DNA from: Synergistales bacterium
GTDB taxonomy: Bacteria; Synergistota; Synergistia; Synergistales; Synergistaceae
DNA: 16,036 nucleotides
NCBI GenBank assembly: GCA_026002695.1
Contig: BOCB01000038.1
Span: 1 to 16,036 of the forward strand
Direction of reading: 5' to 3'
Shown here: one piece after another, positions 8,110-14,265 of the stretch
Position numbering within the stretch: the stretch's first letter is position 1
How the letters are laid out: every line of letters begins with the position of its first letter
The notes under the pieces: model-generated
Told to the model about the DNA's origin: nothing
Database searches by the model: none
What the model saw: only the letters and a program-made list of their open reading frames with translations
Made by a program: the position numbers and the translations under genes

Positions 8110-9369
8110 ATGAAACATATCAGGGCTTTATCGGCAGTTGTATTGTTCTTCGCGCTTATGTGCGGCGCGGCGGCGGCGGACGTCATTTACACGGCCGTCG
8201 ATGATGGTTACGCGGCGTCTGTGATCGGCACTGTCAGCAACAACGGCACAGTGAAAAGCAAGATATATGCGGGTATGCCTAACGATCAGGCAATATTTAC
8301 CTTCAAGGATCCGGCCGGCAATCTTCGCGCGCTTGTCGCTGACCGCTCAGGGGCATCGAATGCCCGCCGGGACGCCATCACGGTCTTTGATCTCCAGAAT
8401 AGTAACTGGAGCAGCCCGTTGCTCAATGAGAGCGATAAATATGACCTCATTAACACGAATAGCGTAATCGCCGTGGGAAATTATCTGTACATATCGAGCG
8501 GAACGACATCTCCCGCCGGAGGCAAGATCATCAAGGTCGATATGACTAATAACTACAATGTGGTTGGAAACCCTGTCGTGTTTAGCGGCAGGCAGACCCC
8601 CGGCGGTCTCATTGCTGTCGGTAACAAAATTTATGCCGTGATTACAAATGTCGACGCTTCCGGTCTTACATATACATACTACGACAGTGAGGTCATTGAA
8701 TACGACACTAACTTGAAAGTTACCAATACTCTGTCGTTCGCCGGCAAGAACCCCGGCAGCAATGAGCTTTATAACGGCAAGCTGTATATCTCCTGCATGG
8801 GCGGTTCCCAGGGAGTCGGATCCATAGGAAGCCTGTGGGAGATTGACCTCTCGAACATGAGCGATAAGAAGAAGCTGTTGGAATTCTCGAAAGGGAGCAA
8901 TGGATTAGGTATGGATTACATGGGTTCCGGCTTGGCAATCGCGCCGAATGGCAGCGCGTACCTGTCGCTCATAGCCTATGATGCGGAGTGGAACGCGGAC
9001 ACCAAGCTCTACGTCACGACAGTCGCCAAGATTGTAAATTCGGATATCGGCGCCGAGGTGCCTCCTCAGGGTACACACGTGGGATATGGGTACGGTGTGC
9101 ATTGGGATCAATATGCTAACGCGCTGTGGACTACTTACGGCACGTATCTTGAGAAGCGTACCGCTGCGGGTACTCTATTGCGGGAATTCTCGCCGTCGCA
9201 GCTCGGCAACAACATATATTCAGTCGCCGTGTACGACGCGAGTTCGACACCGCAGCAGAGCGGCGGAAGCGGCGGCGGCAGCGGCGGCGGCTGCGACGCG
9301 GGCGCGGGCGCGCTCGGTTTGATTATACTGGCGGCCGGCGTGTTTGCGAAGAGGCGGATCGGAAGGTAA
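8110..9369 (+). CDS. Secreted, Synergist-CTERM-anchored, probably beta-propeller protein under B12 control
   Basis: The 419-residue product has a signal peptide (basic MKHIR, hydrophobic core 6-18, AAAA before Asp24, likely signal peptidase I cleavage after about residue 23). The body shows repeated segments of the type V-G-N-x-L/I-Y-x-x followed by a strand ending near Asp (for example VGNYLYISS, VGNKIYAVI, YNGKLYISC), typical of a beta-propeller. The C-terminus has a Gly/Ser linker, GGGCDAGAGALG, a hydrophobic helix and KRRIGR, matching the Synergist-CTERM sorting signal. The start ATG at 8110 places the signal peptide correctly; an in-frame GTG at 8002 would put 36 residues ahead of it, and a TTG at 8107 is possible. 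Because it follows a cobalamin riboswitch, a role in capturing corrinoids at the cell surface is a reasonable inference, like the BtuG propellers of Bacteroides. No direct sequence match to BtuG can be claimed. Confidence 0.8.
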   Translation: MKHIRALSAVVLFFALMCGAAAADVIYTAVDDGYAASVIGTVSNNGTVKSKIYAGMPNDQAIFTFKDPAGNLRALVADRSGASNARRDAITVFDLQNSNWSSPLLNESDKYDLINTNSVIAVGNYLYISSGTTSPAGGKIIKVDMTNNYNVVGNPVVFSGRQTPGGLIAVGNKIYAVITNVDASGLTYTYYDSEVIEYDTNLKVTNTLSFAGKNPGSNELYNGKLYISCMGGSQGVGSIGSLWEIDLSNMSDKKKLLEFSKGSNGLGMDYMGSGLAIAPNGSAYLSLIAYDAEWNADTKLYVTTVAKIVNSDIGAEVPPQGTHVGYGYGVHWDQYANALWTTYGTYLEKRTAAGTLLREFSPSQLGNNIYSVAVYDASSTPQQSGGSGGGSGGGCDAGAGALGLIILAAGVFAKRRIGR

Positions 9370-9421
9370 CGGATTCGCGCAAAAGCTATCAATAATTTTT
9401 CGATAGAAGTATCAAACGGCA

Positions 9422-9487
9422 CTCCCCCCCAGATCGGCACCGGGCTTTAGTGATAAAGCTCCGGTGCCGGTGCCGGTTTCAGGGGGA
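9422..9487 (+). other. Nested GC-rich inverted repeats downstream of the Synergist-CTERM gene
   Basis: CGGCACCGG (9435-9443) pairs with CCGGTGCCG (9461-9469), with an inner GCTTTA/TAAAGC stem and a GTGA loop. An outer CTCCCCC/GGGGGAG pair can close around it. It is probably the terminator or 3'-end stabiliser of the B12-regulated mRNA, although no U tract follows directly. Confidence 0.5.
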
Positions 9488-9495
9488 GGCCGGGA

Positions 9496-9525
9496 TTGCG
9501 TATCAATCTTCATTGATGATATAAT
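9496..9525 (+). promoter_or_regulatory. Promoter with a palindrome in the spacer, ahead of the ATPase gene
   Basis: TTGCGT (9496-9501), an 18-bp spacer and a perfect TATAAT (9520-9525). The spacer contains the inverted repeat ATCAAT-CTTC-ATTGAT (9502-9517), well placed to be a repressor operator. Confidence 0.65.
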
Positions 9526-9577
9526 ATTGTAAGTAATGATCCCTTAATGCCATTTGGCGCGAGAGGAGGACAATCCC

Positions 9578-10636
9578 ATGACGCGTATACTTCGGATAAG
9601 AATAGAGGGCTATAAATCATTCGAGACCTGCGACGTGCGCCTCGAACGCATGAACGTACTGATAGGGCCGAACGGAGGGGGCAAATCCAACTTCATTGAG
9701 TTCTTCAACCTCATAGACAACCTTCTCGGCGGAAACTTGCAGAACTACATAGCCGCGGCCGGCGGCGCGGGCGATATATTCCGCTTTGCTGACCTCGGCT
9801 CCGAGCGGCGTATCCGCTCTGTCATCTCCTTCGCTGCCGAACGCGAGTATCACTTCTCGCTCGTACCCGACGAAAACGGTACTGTGCGTTTTGCTGACGA
9901 ATCGCTGCGCATCGGAGGCGGCGAGCTAGTCCGTTTAGGCTGCGGGCATCTCGAGGCCAAGATCGGCGATTTCGACACCGTAGTATCCGAAGTCATATGC
10001 AAAGCATATCGCTTCCGAAACATGGGTTCGTTCGCGCAGCTCCGCTCCCCCGTCTCGATAGACTGCGGCGAATTTCTGCGCGGCGACGGCGGCAACCTCG
10101 CCGCTTACCTCTACAACATCAAAACCAATTTCAATCACGACTACATTCCCATAGTCAAACGCCTTCGCATCATCGCGCCGTTCTTTGAGGACTTCTGCCT
10201 CGAACCCGACGAGGACGGCCTTGTCTCGCTGCGCTGGTTCGAGCGCTCATGCGGGCGCATTCCGCTCTCGCCGCGGAGGCTGTCCGACGGGACGCTGCGC
10301 TTCGCCTGCCTTTTAGCCGCGCTGCGCCACCCAAAAACACACCGCCCCGACGTGTTCCTCATAGACGACCCGGAACTGAATGTCCATCCTTCGGCGCTCG
10401 ACCTCATCTATCACACACTGAAGGTCGTCTCGAAATACCGGCAGGTGATAGTAACGACGCAATCCGCGCCCTTTTTGGACAAGTTCTCGCCCTCCGACGT
10501 CGTAGTGGCCGACAGGCGCGGAGGCTGCACGTCGCTGAGCAGGCTCGATCTTGATGAAATAGAGGAATGGCTTACCAACAGGCGGCTCTCCGAGATATGG
10601 GAAAGGTCAATAATCGGCGGTCAGCCTGTGATGTGA
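9578..10636 (+). CDS. AAA/ABC-type ATPase, COG4637-like (RecF/SMC-type head)
   Basis: The 352-residue protein has a RecF/SMC-like nucleotide-binding fold: N-terminal IEGYKSFETCDVRLERMNVLIG, Walker A GPNGGGKSN (30-38), ABC signature LSDGT (235-239), Walker B VFLIDDPELNVHP (259-271), a switch TTQS (293-296) where many relatives have TTHS, and a C-terminal EIWERSIIGGQP that fits the W-x-x-x-x-x-G-G-x-P ending I associate with COG4637 proteins. The residue after the Walker B Asp is Asp (IDDPE) where Glu is usual. Such ATPases often occur in defence islands with a small partner gene, but no partner is seen here. The ATG has GAGAGGAGGA (9561-9570) seven bases upstream. Its 3' end overlaps the opposing aldolase gene by 30 bases. 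Function unknown. Confidence 0.82.
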   Translation: MTRILRIRIEGYKSFETCDVRLERMNVLIGPNGGGKSNFIEFFNLIDNLLGGNLQNYIAAAGGAGDIFRFADLGSERRIRSVISFAAEREYHFSLVPDENGTVRFADESLRIGGGELVRLGCGHLEAKIGDFDTVVSEVICKAYRFRNMGSFAQLRSPVSIDCGEFLRGDGGNLAAYLYNIKTNFNHDYIPIVKRLRIIAPFFEDFCLEPDEDGLVSLRWFERSCGRIPLSPRRLSDGTLRFACLLAALRHPKTHRPDVFLIDDPELNVHPSALDLIYHTLKVVSKYRQVIVTTQSAPFLDKFSPSDVVVADRRGGCTSLSRLDLDEIEEWLTNRRLSEIWERSIIGGQPVM

Positions 10637-11290
10637 AACGGGCGTATCGTTGTGGGCATCCAGCTTGAGGAATCGTTTTTTCTCTTCTTCCGTCAGTTCT
10701 CTTGCGCCGCCTAAGTGTTTGGCCAAGTAATCTATTTTCGCGTGAGCTTCAAGGCGCTCCATCAGATAATACGCGTCCCGGACGCTCTCGCCGCACGTTA
10801 CCGCGCCGTGGTTTTCCATCAGAATTGCCTGCTTGCCCGCCGTTACAAACGGCTCTATCGAGGAGGCGAGTTCGTCGGTCGACGCCACGGCGTAACGCGC
10901 CAACGGGATTTCCCCGAGCACGGCGTATGAAGTCGGGTACGACAGCGGGGAAAATGTCGCGCCTGCCACGGCAAAGGCTGTCGCGTAAGGCGGATGAGCG
11001 TGAATGACAGCCTTGAACTGCGGCGCTGAAGTGTATACCCGCAGGTGCAGCTTCATCTCGGACGACGGCAGCCCGTTCCCGCCCCTGAGTTCACCGTTCA
11101 AACCGACTTTGAGTATCATGTCGGGGGTAAGATCCCCCTTGCAGACACCGGACGGCGTTATAAGTACGTTGCCGTCAGTTCTCACGCTGATGTTTCCGTC
11201 CGTTGCCGCGACGAGCGATTTATCGTACATCCTGCGCCCTATTTCACATATGGCTATCCTCAAATCGTGCTCCTGAAGCTTCAATAACAT
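10607..11290 (-). CDS. Class II aldolase/adducin family protein (L-fuculose-phosphate aldolase-like)
   Basis: The 227-residue length fits zinc-dependent class II aldolases of the FucA/AraD family, which cleave or epimerise phosphorylated sugars. The metal ligands are recognisable: Glu78 in SSEMKLH, His97 and His99 in HAHPPYA, and His161 in ENHGAV. The TDGNIS motif (30-35) and TPSG (45-48) form the phosphate site. The substrate cannot be decided. The ATG at 11290 has AAGGGGTG about six bases upstream. It lies 43 bases downstream of the rseP-like gene on the same strand and is probably co-transcribed with it; it converges on the ATPase gene with a 30-base overlap. Confidence 0.88.
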   Translation of the reverse strand: MLLKLQEHDLRIAICEIGRRMYDKSLVAATDGNISVRTDGNVLITPSGVCKGDLTPDMILKVGLNGELRGGNGLPSSEMKLHLRVYTSAPQFKAVIHAHPPYATAFAVAGATFSPLSYPTSYAVLGEIPLARYAVASTDELASSIEPFVTAGKQAILMENHGAVTCGESVRDAYYLMERLEAHAKIDYLAKHLGGARELTEEEKKRFLKLDAHNDTPVSHHRLTADY

Positions 11291-11308
11291 AATGCACCCC
11301 TTAAACAG

Positions 11309-11327
11309 GCGGCCGGGGGCGGCCGCC
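11309..11327 (-). other. GC-rich hairpin between the protease and aldolase genes
   Basis: GGCGGCC and GGCCGCC form a 7-bp stem around a five-base loop inside the 43-base gap. There is no U tract on either strand, so it is more likely an attenuator or processing element than a full terminator. Confidence 0.35.
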
Positions 11328-11333
11328 CCTACG

Positions 11334-12383
11334 TTAATCCGAGGCTATGAGCCTGACTATATCCTTCCACGTTACGAAGGCTATAAGCGCCATAAGCAGG
11401 GCAAAGCCCACGACGTGAACCCTGTTCTCCCATTTTTCGGGGAACTTGCGGCCGCTTATCATCTCGCCCAGCAGAAATACGAGATGACCCCCGTCGAGCG
11501 CCGGAAGAGGGAGCAGGTTGAACAGCCCGAGGTTAAGATTTATTATCGCCAAAAATGACAGGAAGGTCCAGAAACCGTCGCGCGCGGCGTTACCCGCCAT
11601 CACCGCTATGCCCACCGGACCGGAGAGGTTTTCGCTGTCGATCGCGCCCGTTACGAGCTGCCACAGCGACTGAAGTATCATAACGCTCATCCGCCAGCAG
11701 AAGGAGAGCCCTTCGGTGAGCGACTTCATCGGAGAGTATTTTACCCTCATCGGCTGGATGCCCCACAGGCGCGCGCCCGACGCGCTGTCCGCCGGTATGA
11801 CGCCCGTGAGCGTGATGTCCTTGTCCCCGCGCCTCACGACCACCTCGGCCTTGTTGTCATCGCCCAAGTTTTGCAGCGAGGAGCGGATGTCGCGCCATTC
11901 GTTTACCTCCTGCCCGTTGATCGAGATCACCCTGTCGCCCGCCTGCGCGCCCATTTCAGCGGCGGGGTAGCCCTCCATCATGTTACCGACGACGGCGGAT
12001 TTGTCGTCATATACGCCGAAGCAGGACAGAAGGACTGCCGTCAGCAGCCACGCCAATATGATATTGAAGGTCGCGCCGCCCGCGATGACGACGAATCGCT
12101 CCCAGGGCTTTTTCGCCAGGAAGGTGCGTTCCGGATCGGACGGCTCGTCATCGGGCAGCGGTTCATCCTCCATACCGTCAAGCCGCACGAAGCCGCCGAC
12201 CGGCAAGGCGCGGACAGCCCACAGCACGCCGTTTCTCCTTCGTGAGAACAGCTTCGGCCCCATGCCGAACGCAAACTCGTGTACCTGAACGTTGCGCCAC
12301 ACGGCCGCCAAGTAATGCCCGCCCTCATGTATCACGACGCATATAGCGATGACGAACAGAAAAGATATAATACTGAGTACCAT
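11334..12383 (-). CDS. rseP: RIP-family site-2 metalloprotease (RseP/RasP type)
   Basis: An intramembrane zinc protease that in relatives cleaves anti-sigma factors and signal peptide remnants. The 349-residue protein has an N-terminal transmembrane helix with the catalytic HEGGH (His19, Glu20, His23), a conserved GGFVRLDGMEDE segment, a second helix around 110, a single PDZ domain (about 130-210) and the C-terminal NLLPLPALDGGH helix with the third zinc ligand, Asp, near 297. The upstream in-frame ATGs at 12410 and 12401 lack ribosome sites; the ATG at 12383 has GGAGG 11 bases upstream and gives the usual short cytosolic start, so I choose it. The usual neighbours (dxr, ispG, cdsA) are absent; the next gene is an aldolase. 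Confidence 0.9.
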   Translation of the reverse strand: MVLSIISFLFVIAICVVIHEGGHYLAAVWRNVQVHEFAFGMGPKLFSRRRNGVLWAVRALPVGGFVRLDGMEDEPLPDDEPSDPERTFLAKKPWERFVVIAGGATFNIILAWLLTAVLLSCFGVYDDKSAVVGNMMEGYPAAEMGAQAGDRVISINGQEVNEWRDIRSSLQNLGDDNKAEVVVRRGDKDITLTGVIPADSASGARLWGIQPMRVKYSPMKSLTEGLSFCWRMSVMILQSLWQLVTGAIDSENLSGPVGIAVMAGNAARDGFWTFLSFLAIINLNLGLFNLLPLPALDGGHLVFLLGEMISGRKFPEKWENRVHVVGFALLMALIAFVTWKDIVRLIASD

Positions 12384-12410
12384 TCTGTAATTAACCTCCA
12401 TGAATATCAA

Positions 12411-12602
12411 AATATTGTAATAGTTTTTTATCGTTACCCTTATAGGCTCCCAACAATAAAATCAGCCTTTTAAGATTATACCAAATAAATTTGAATTTTA
12501 TGTGTTCACCCCTGTTTTGGGTCAGGGCCGTTTCATAAACTCCATAAATTGGTAATTTCTGCATTTTTTGAATTTTCAAGGGGTTAGTTTTGTCGAAATT
12601 AA
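12411..12602. other. AT-rich intergenic stretch upstream of the rseP-like gene
   Basis: No convincing gene is present. On the minus strand a perfect TATAAT at 12475-12480 without a good -35, and a TTGGGA/TAAAAA pair nearer the gene, are possible rseP promoters. The segment around 12505-12535 (GTTCACCCCTGTTTTGGGTC) loosely resembles transposon-end sequence. Base composition drops sharply compared with the coding regions on the left. Confidence 0.4.
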
Positions 12603-12669
12603 TGTGAACTGCCCCGGTTTTAGTGGAGAGTTATGATTCCATTAAAACTAAGGAGGAGATTCAATCATG
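12603..12669 (+). mobile_element. Remnant of an IS3-type element end (left end plus orfA start)
   Basis: TGTGAACTGCCCCGG, a T-rich stretch and AAGGAGGAG (12650-12658) eight bases ahead of an ATG (12667) resemble the left terminal repeat and orfA leader of IS3-family elements. After the ATG and one codon the sequence changes into repeat unit 1, so any transposase is gone. The hybrid frame from 12667 stays open to 12834 (55 residues) and ends at the Shine-Dalgarno of the first small ORF. The assignment rests on remembered terminal-repeat style, not an alignment. Confidence 0.35.
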
Positions 12670-12718
12670 TCATCGCGCCGCCCGTGTTCCGAAATTATCG
12701 CTGAAACGGCGTTCGTAC

Positions 12719-12747
12719 TTGCCGATTCAGATTTGACGCGATATAAT
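12719..12747 (+). promoter_or_regulatory. Sense promoter, unit 1
   Basis: TTGCCG (12719-12724), 17-bp spacer, TATAAT (12742-12747). Predicted start near 12754, at the base of a hairpin made of CCCCGCGC (12751-12758) and GCGCGGGG (12777-12784) with an inner CCC/GGG pair. Confidence 0.85.
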
Positions 12748-12839
12748 ATTCCCCGCGCGGTCCCGATGTTTCAGGGGCGCGGGGAGGAGCCTCGTCAACA
12801 CTTGTGCGGAATATTTACGCATGAGAGGAGGTGATGCCG

Positions 12840-12947
12840 ATGGGCAGGAAGCGCAACAAGAAGAAAAACCTTCCGAAACGCGTTTATAAACGCATCCGGA
12901 AGGCTATTCAGAAAATGCTGAGAGCCCTTACACGGCTTTTGGCTTAG
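12840..12947 (+). CDS. Small cationic amphipathic peptide, candidate type I toxin, copy 1
   Basis: This is a 35-codon ORF starting MGRKRNKKKNLPKRVYKR and ending RALTRLLA. It has 15 Lys/Arg and no Asp/Glu. After Pro12, hydrophobic residues at 15, 19, 23, 26/27, 30 and 33/34 fall on one helical face, so residues 13-35 should form a strongly amphipathic cationic helix, not a classical transmembrane helix. The start is set by a perfect AGGAGGTGAT whose AGGAGG lies eight bases upstream; an ATG six bases earlier is too close. The leader is about 86 nt and begins with a stable hairpin, common in type I toxin mRNAs. An antisense RNA gene runs back through codons 8-35. I do not recognise the family. 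A toxin role is inferred from the architecture; an antimicrobial or nucleic-acid-binding peptide is possible. Copy 1 alone has Asn at residue 6. Confidence 0.75.
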   Translation: MGRKRNKKKNLPKRVYKRIRKAIQKMLRALTRLLA

Positions 12948-13006
12948 GCGGGGTTTCACTTCTCGCTGAGGCCACCTCGCCTCAGTAAGAAGTCCCATTC
13001 GTGGCC
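12861..13006 (-). ncRNA. Predicted antisense RNA (candidate antitoxin), unit 1
   Basis: The RNA is predicted to start near 13006 from the promoter at 13013-13042. It folds a 5' stem-loop (ACTTCT/AGAAGT plus CTGAGGC/GCCTCAG, 12958-12993), crosses the ORF stop codon and ends at an intrinsic terminator: CCTTCCG and CGGAAGG enclosing the palindrome GCGTTTATAAACGC (12869-12903), then TTTTTCTTCTT (to about 12858). Length is about 146 nt. It is complementary to codons 8-35 and the 3' UTR of the peptide mRNA but not to its ribosome site, like the 3'-overlapping RatA-type antitoxins. Confidence 0.78.
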
Positions 13007-13012
13007 GCGCAT

Positions 13013-13042
13013 ATTATACAATATATTACATAAGCTCGGCAA
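13013..13042 (-). promoter_or_regulatory. Antisense promoter, unit 1
   Basis: On the minus strand, TTGCCG (13042-13037), 18-bp spacer, TATAAT (13018-13013). Confidence 0.85.
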
Positions 13043-13157
13043 GTGCGCCGCCGTAAAATTTCCCCCCGATAAAATAATTCCCGCAAATTTTTCCTCTCCG
13101 CCCTCAATACCTCGCGCCGCCCGTGTTCCAAAATTATCGCTGAAACGGCGTTCATAC

Positions 13158-13186
13158 TTGTCGATTCATACTTGACGCGATATAAT
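13158..13186 (+). promoter_or_regulatory. Sense promoter, unit 2
   Basis: TTGTCG (13158-13163), 17-bp spacer, TATAAT (13181-13186), followed by the same GC hairpin. Confidence 0.85.
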
Positions 13187-13278
13187 ATTCCCCGCGCGGT
13201 CCCGATGTTTCAGGGGCGCGGGGAGGAGCCTCGTCAACACTTGTGTGGAATATTTACGCATGAGAGGAGGTGATGCCG

Positions 13279-13386
13279 ATGGGCAGGAAGCGCAGCAAGA
13301 AGAAAAACCTTCCGAAACGCGTTTATAAACGCATCCGGAAGGCTATTCGGAAAATGCTGAGAGCCCTAACGTGGCTTTTGGCTTAG
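13279..13386 (+). CDS. Small cationic amphipathic peptide, candidate type I toxin, copy 2
   Basis: Same 35-codon layout and ribosome site as copy 1, with Ser6, Arg24, Thr31 and Trp32 (ends RALTWLLA). The Trp lies in the C-terminal third of the amphipathic helix. Codons 7-21 are identical at the base level to every other copy. Confidence 0.75.
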   Translation: MGRKRSKKKNLPKRVYKRIRKAIRKMLRALTWLLA

Positions 13387-13445
13387 GCGGGGTTACACTT
13401 CTCGCTGAGGCCGTCCGCCTCAGTTAAGAAGTCCCATTCGTGGCC
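13300..13445 (-). ncRNA. Predicted antisense RNA (candidate antitoxin), unit 2
   Basis: Start near 13445 from the promoter at 13452-13481. The terminator hairpin is at 13308-13342 with the U tract reading into 13307-13300. The arrangement is the same as in unit 1. Confidence 0.76.
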
Positions 13446-13451
13446 GCGCAT

Positions 13452-13481
13452 ATTATACAATACATTACATAAGTTCGGCAA
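13452..13481 (-). promoter_or_regulatory. Antisense promoter, unit 2
   Basis: On the minus strand, TTGCCG (13481-13476), 18-bp spacer, TATAAT (13457-13452). Confidence 0.85.
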
Positions 13482-13601
13482 GTGCGCCGCCGTCAAATTT
13501 TCCCCGATAAAATAATTCCCGCAAATTTTTCCTTTTCCTCTCCGCCCTCAATACATCGCGCCGCCCGTGTTCCGAAATTATAGCTGAAACGGCGTTCATA
13601 C

Positions 13602-13630
13602 TTGCCTATTCAGACTTGACGCGATATAAT
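13602..13630 (+). promoter_or_regulatory. Sense promoter, unit 3
   Basis: TTGCCT (13602-13607), 17-bp spacer, TATAAT (13625-13630). Confidence 0.83.
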
Positions 13631-13722
13631 ATTCCCCGCGCGGTCCCGATGTTTCAGGGGCGCGGGGAGGAGCCTCGTCAACACTTGTGCAGAATATTTA
13701 CGCATGAGAGGAGGTGATGCCG

Positions 13723-13830
13723 ATGGGCAGGAAGCGCAGCAAGAAGAAAAACCTTCCGAAACGCGTTTATAAACGCATCCGGAAGGCCATTCTGAAAATG
13801 CTGAGAGCCCTAACACGGCTTTTGGCTTAG
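13723..13830 (+). CDS. Small cationic amphipathic peptide, candidate type I toxin, copy 3
   Basis: Same 35-codon layout, with Ser6, Leu24, Thr31 and Arg32. Leu24 widens the hydrophobic face compared with Gln or Arg in other copies. The ribosome site and spacing match copy 1. Confidence 0.75.
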   Translation: MGRKRSKKKNLPKRVYKRIRKAILKMLRALTRLLA

Positions 13831-13889
13831 GCGGGGTTACACTTCTCGCTGAGGCCGCCCGCCTCAGTTAAGAAGTCCCATTCGTGGCC
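13744..13889 (-). ncRNA. Predicted antisense RNA (candidate antitoxin), unit 3
   Basis: Start near 13889 from the promoter at 13896-13925. The terminator hairpin is at 13752-13786 with a U tract to about 13744. Confidence 0.76.
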
Positions 13890-13895
13890 GCGCAT

Positions 13896-13925
13896 ATTAT
13901 ACAATATATTACATAAGCTCGGCAA
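13896..13925 (-). promoter_or_regulatory. Antisense promoter, unit 3
   Basis: On the minus strand, TTGCCG (13925-13920), 18-bp spacer, TATAAT (13901-13896). Confidence 0.85.
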
Positions 13926-14036
13926 GCACATCGTCAAATTTTCCCAAATAAAATAATTCCCGCAAATTTTTCCTCTCCGCCCTCAATACCTCGCGCCGCC
14001 CGTGTTCCGAAATTATCGCTGAAACGGCGTTCATAC

Positions 14037-14065
14037 TTGCTGATTCAGATTTGACGCGATATAAT
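14037..14065 (+). promoter_or_regulatory. Sense promoter, unit 4
   Basis: TTGCTG (14037-14042), 17-bp spacer, TATAAT (14060-14065). Confidence 0.83.
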
Positions 14066-14157
14066 ATTCCCCGCGCGGTCCCGATGTTTCAGGGGCGCGG
14101 GGAGGAGCCTCGTCAACACTTGTGCAGAATATTTACGCATGGGAGGAGGTGATGCCG

Positions 14158-14265
14158 ATGGGCAGGAAGCGCAGCAAGAAGAAAAACCTTCCGAAACGCG
14201 TTTATAAACGCATCCGGAAGGCTATTCAGAAAATGCTGAGAGCCCTAATACGGCTTTTGGCTTAG
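14158..14265 (+). CDS. Small cationic amphipathic peptide, candidate type I toxin, copy 4
   Basis: Same 35-codon layout, with Ser6, Gln24, Ile31 and Arg32 (ends RALIRLLA). This is the only copy with Ile31. The leader reads GCATGGGAGGAGG instead of GCATGAGAGGAGG, which leaves the ribosome site unchanged. Confidence 0.75.
   Translation: MGRKRSKKKNLPKRVYKRIRKAIQKMLRALIRLLA

Noticed and set aside
12734..12747. TTGACG just upstream of TATAAT in each unit, which looks like a perfect -35
   Set aside because: It is only three bases from the -10, far too close. The TTGNNN element at exactly 17 bp spacing is the usable -35 in every copy.
12821..12889. A 22-codon frame starting at the ATG of GCATGAGAGGAGG and overlapping the peptide ORF
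   Set aside because: It has no ribosome site of its own and contains the Shine-Dalgarno of the real ORF. It is probably a by-product, although a regulatory leader peptide cannot be fully excluded.
12973..12978. CACCTC in the 3' stem-loop of unit 1 is complementary to GAGGTG of the ribosome site, suggesting long-range sequestration
   Set aside because: The loop sequence differs in the other units and loses complementarity, so this is likely chance.
12958..12993. 3' stem-loop as an intrinsic terminator for the peptide mRNA
   Set aside because: The stem is good but is followed by CCCATTCGTGG rather than a U tract, so I do not call it a terminator; the sense 3' end is unresolved.
12795..13816. 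Longer minus-strand open frames across the units (for example 12795-12998 and 13610-13816)
   Set aside because: They have no ribosome sites, run opposite to the strong peptide ORF, are not kept at equal length in every copy, and are explained as shadows.
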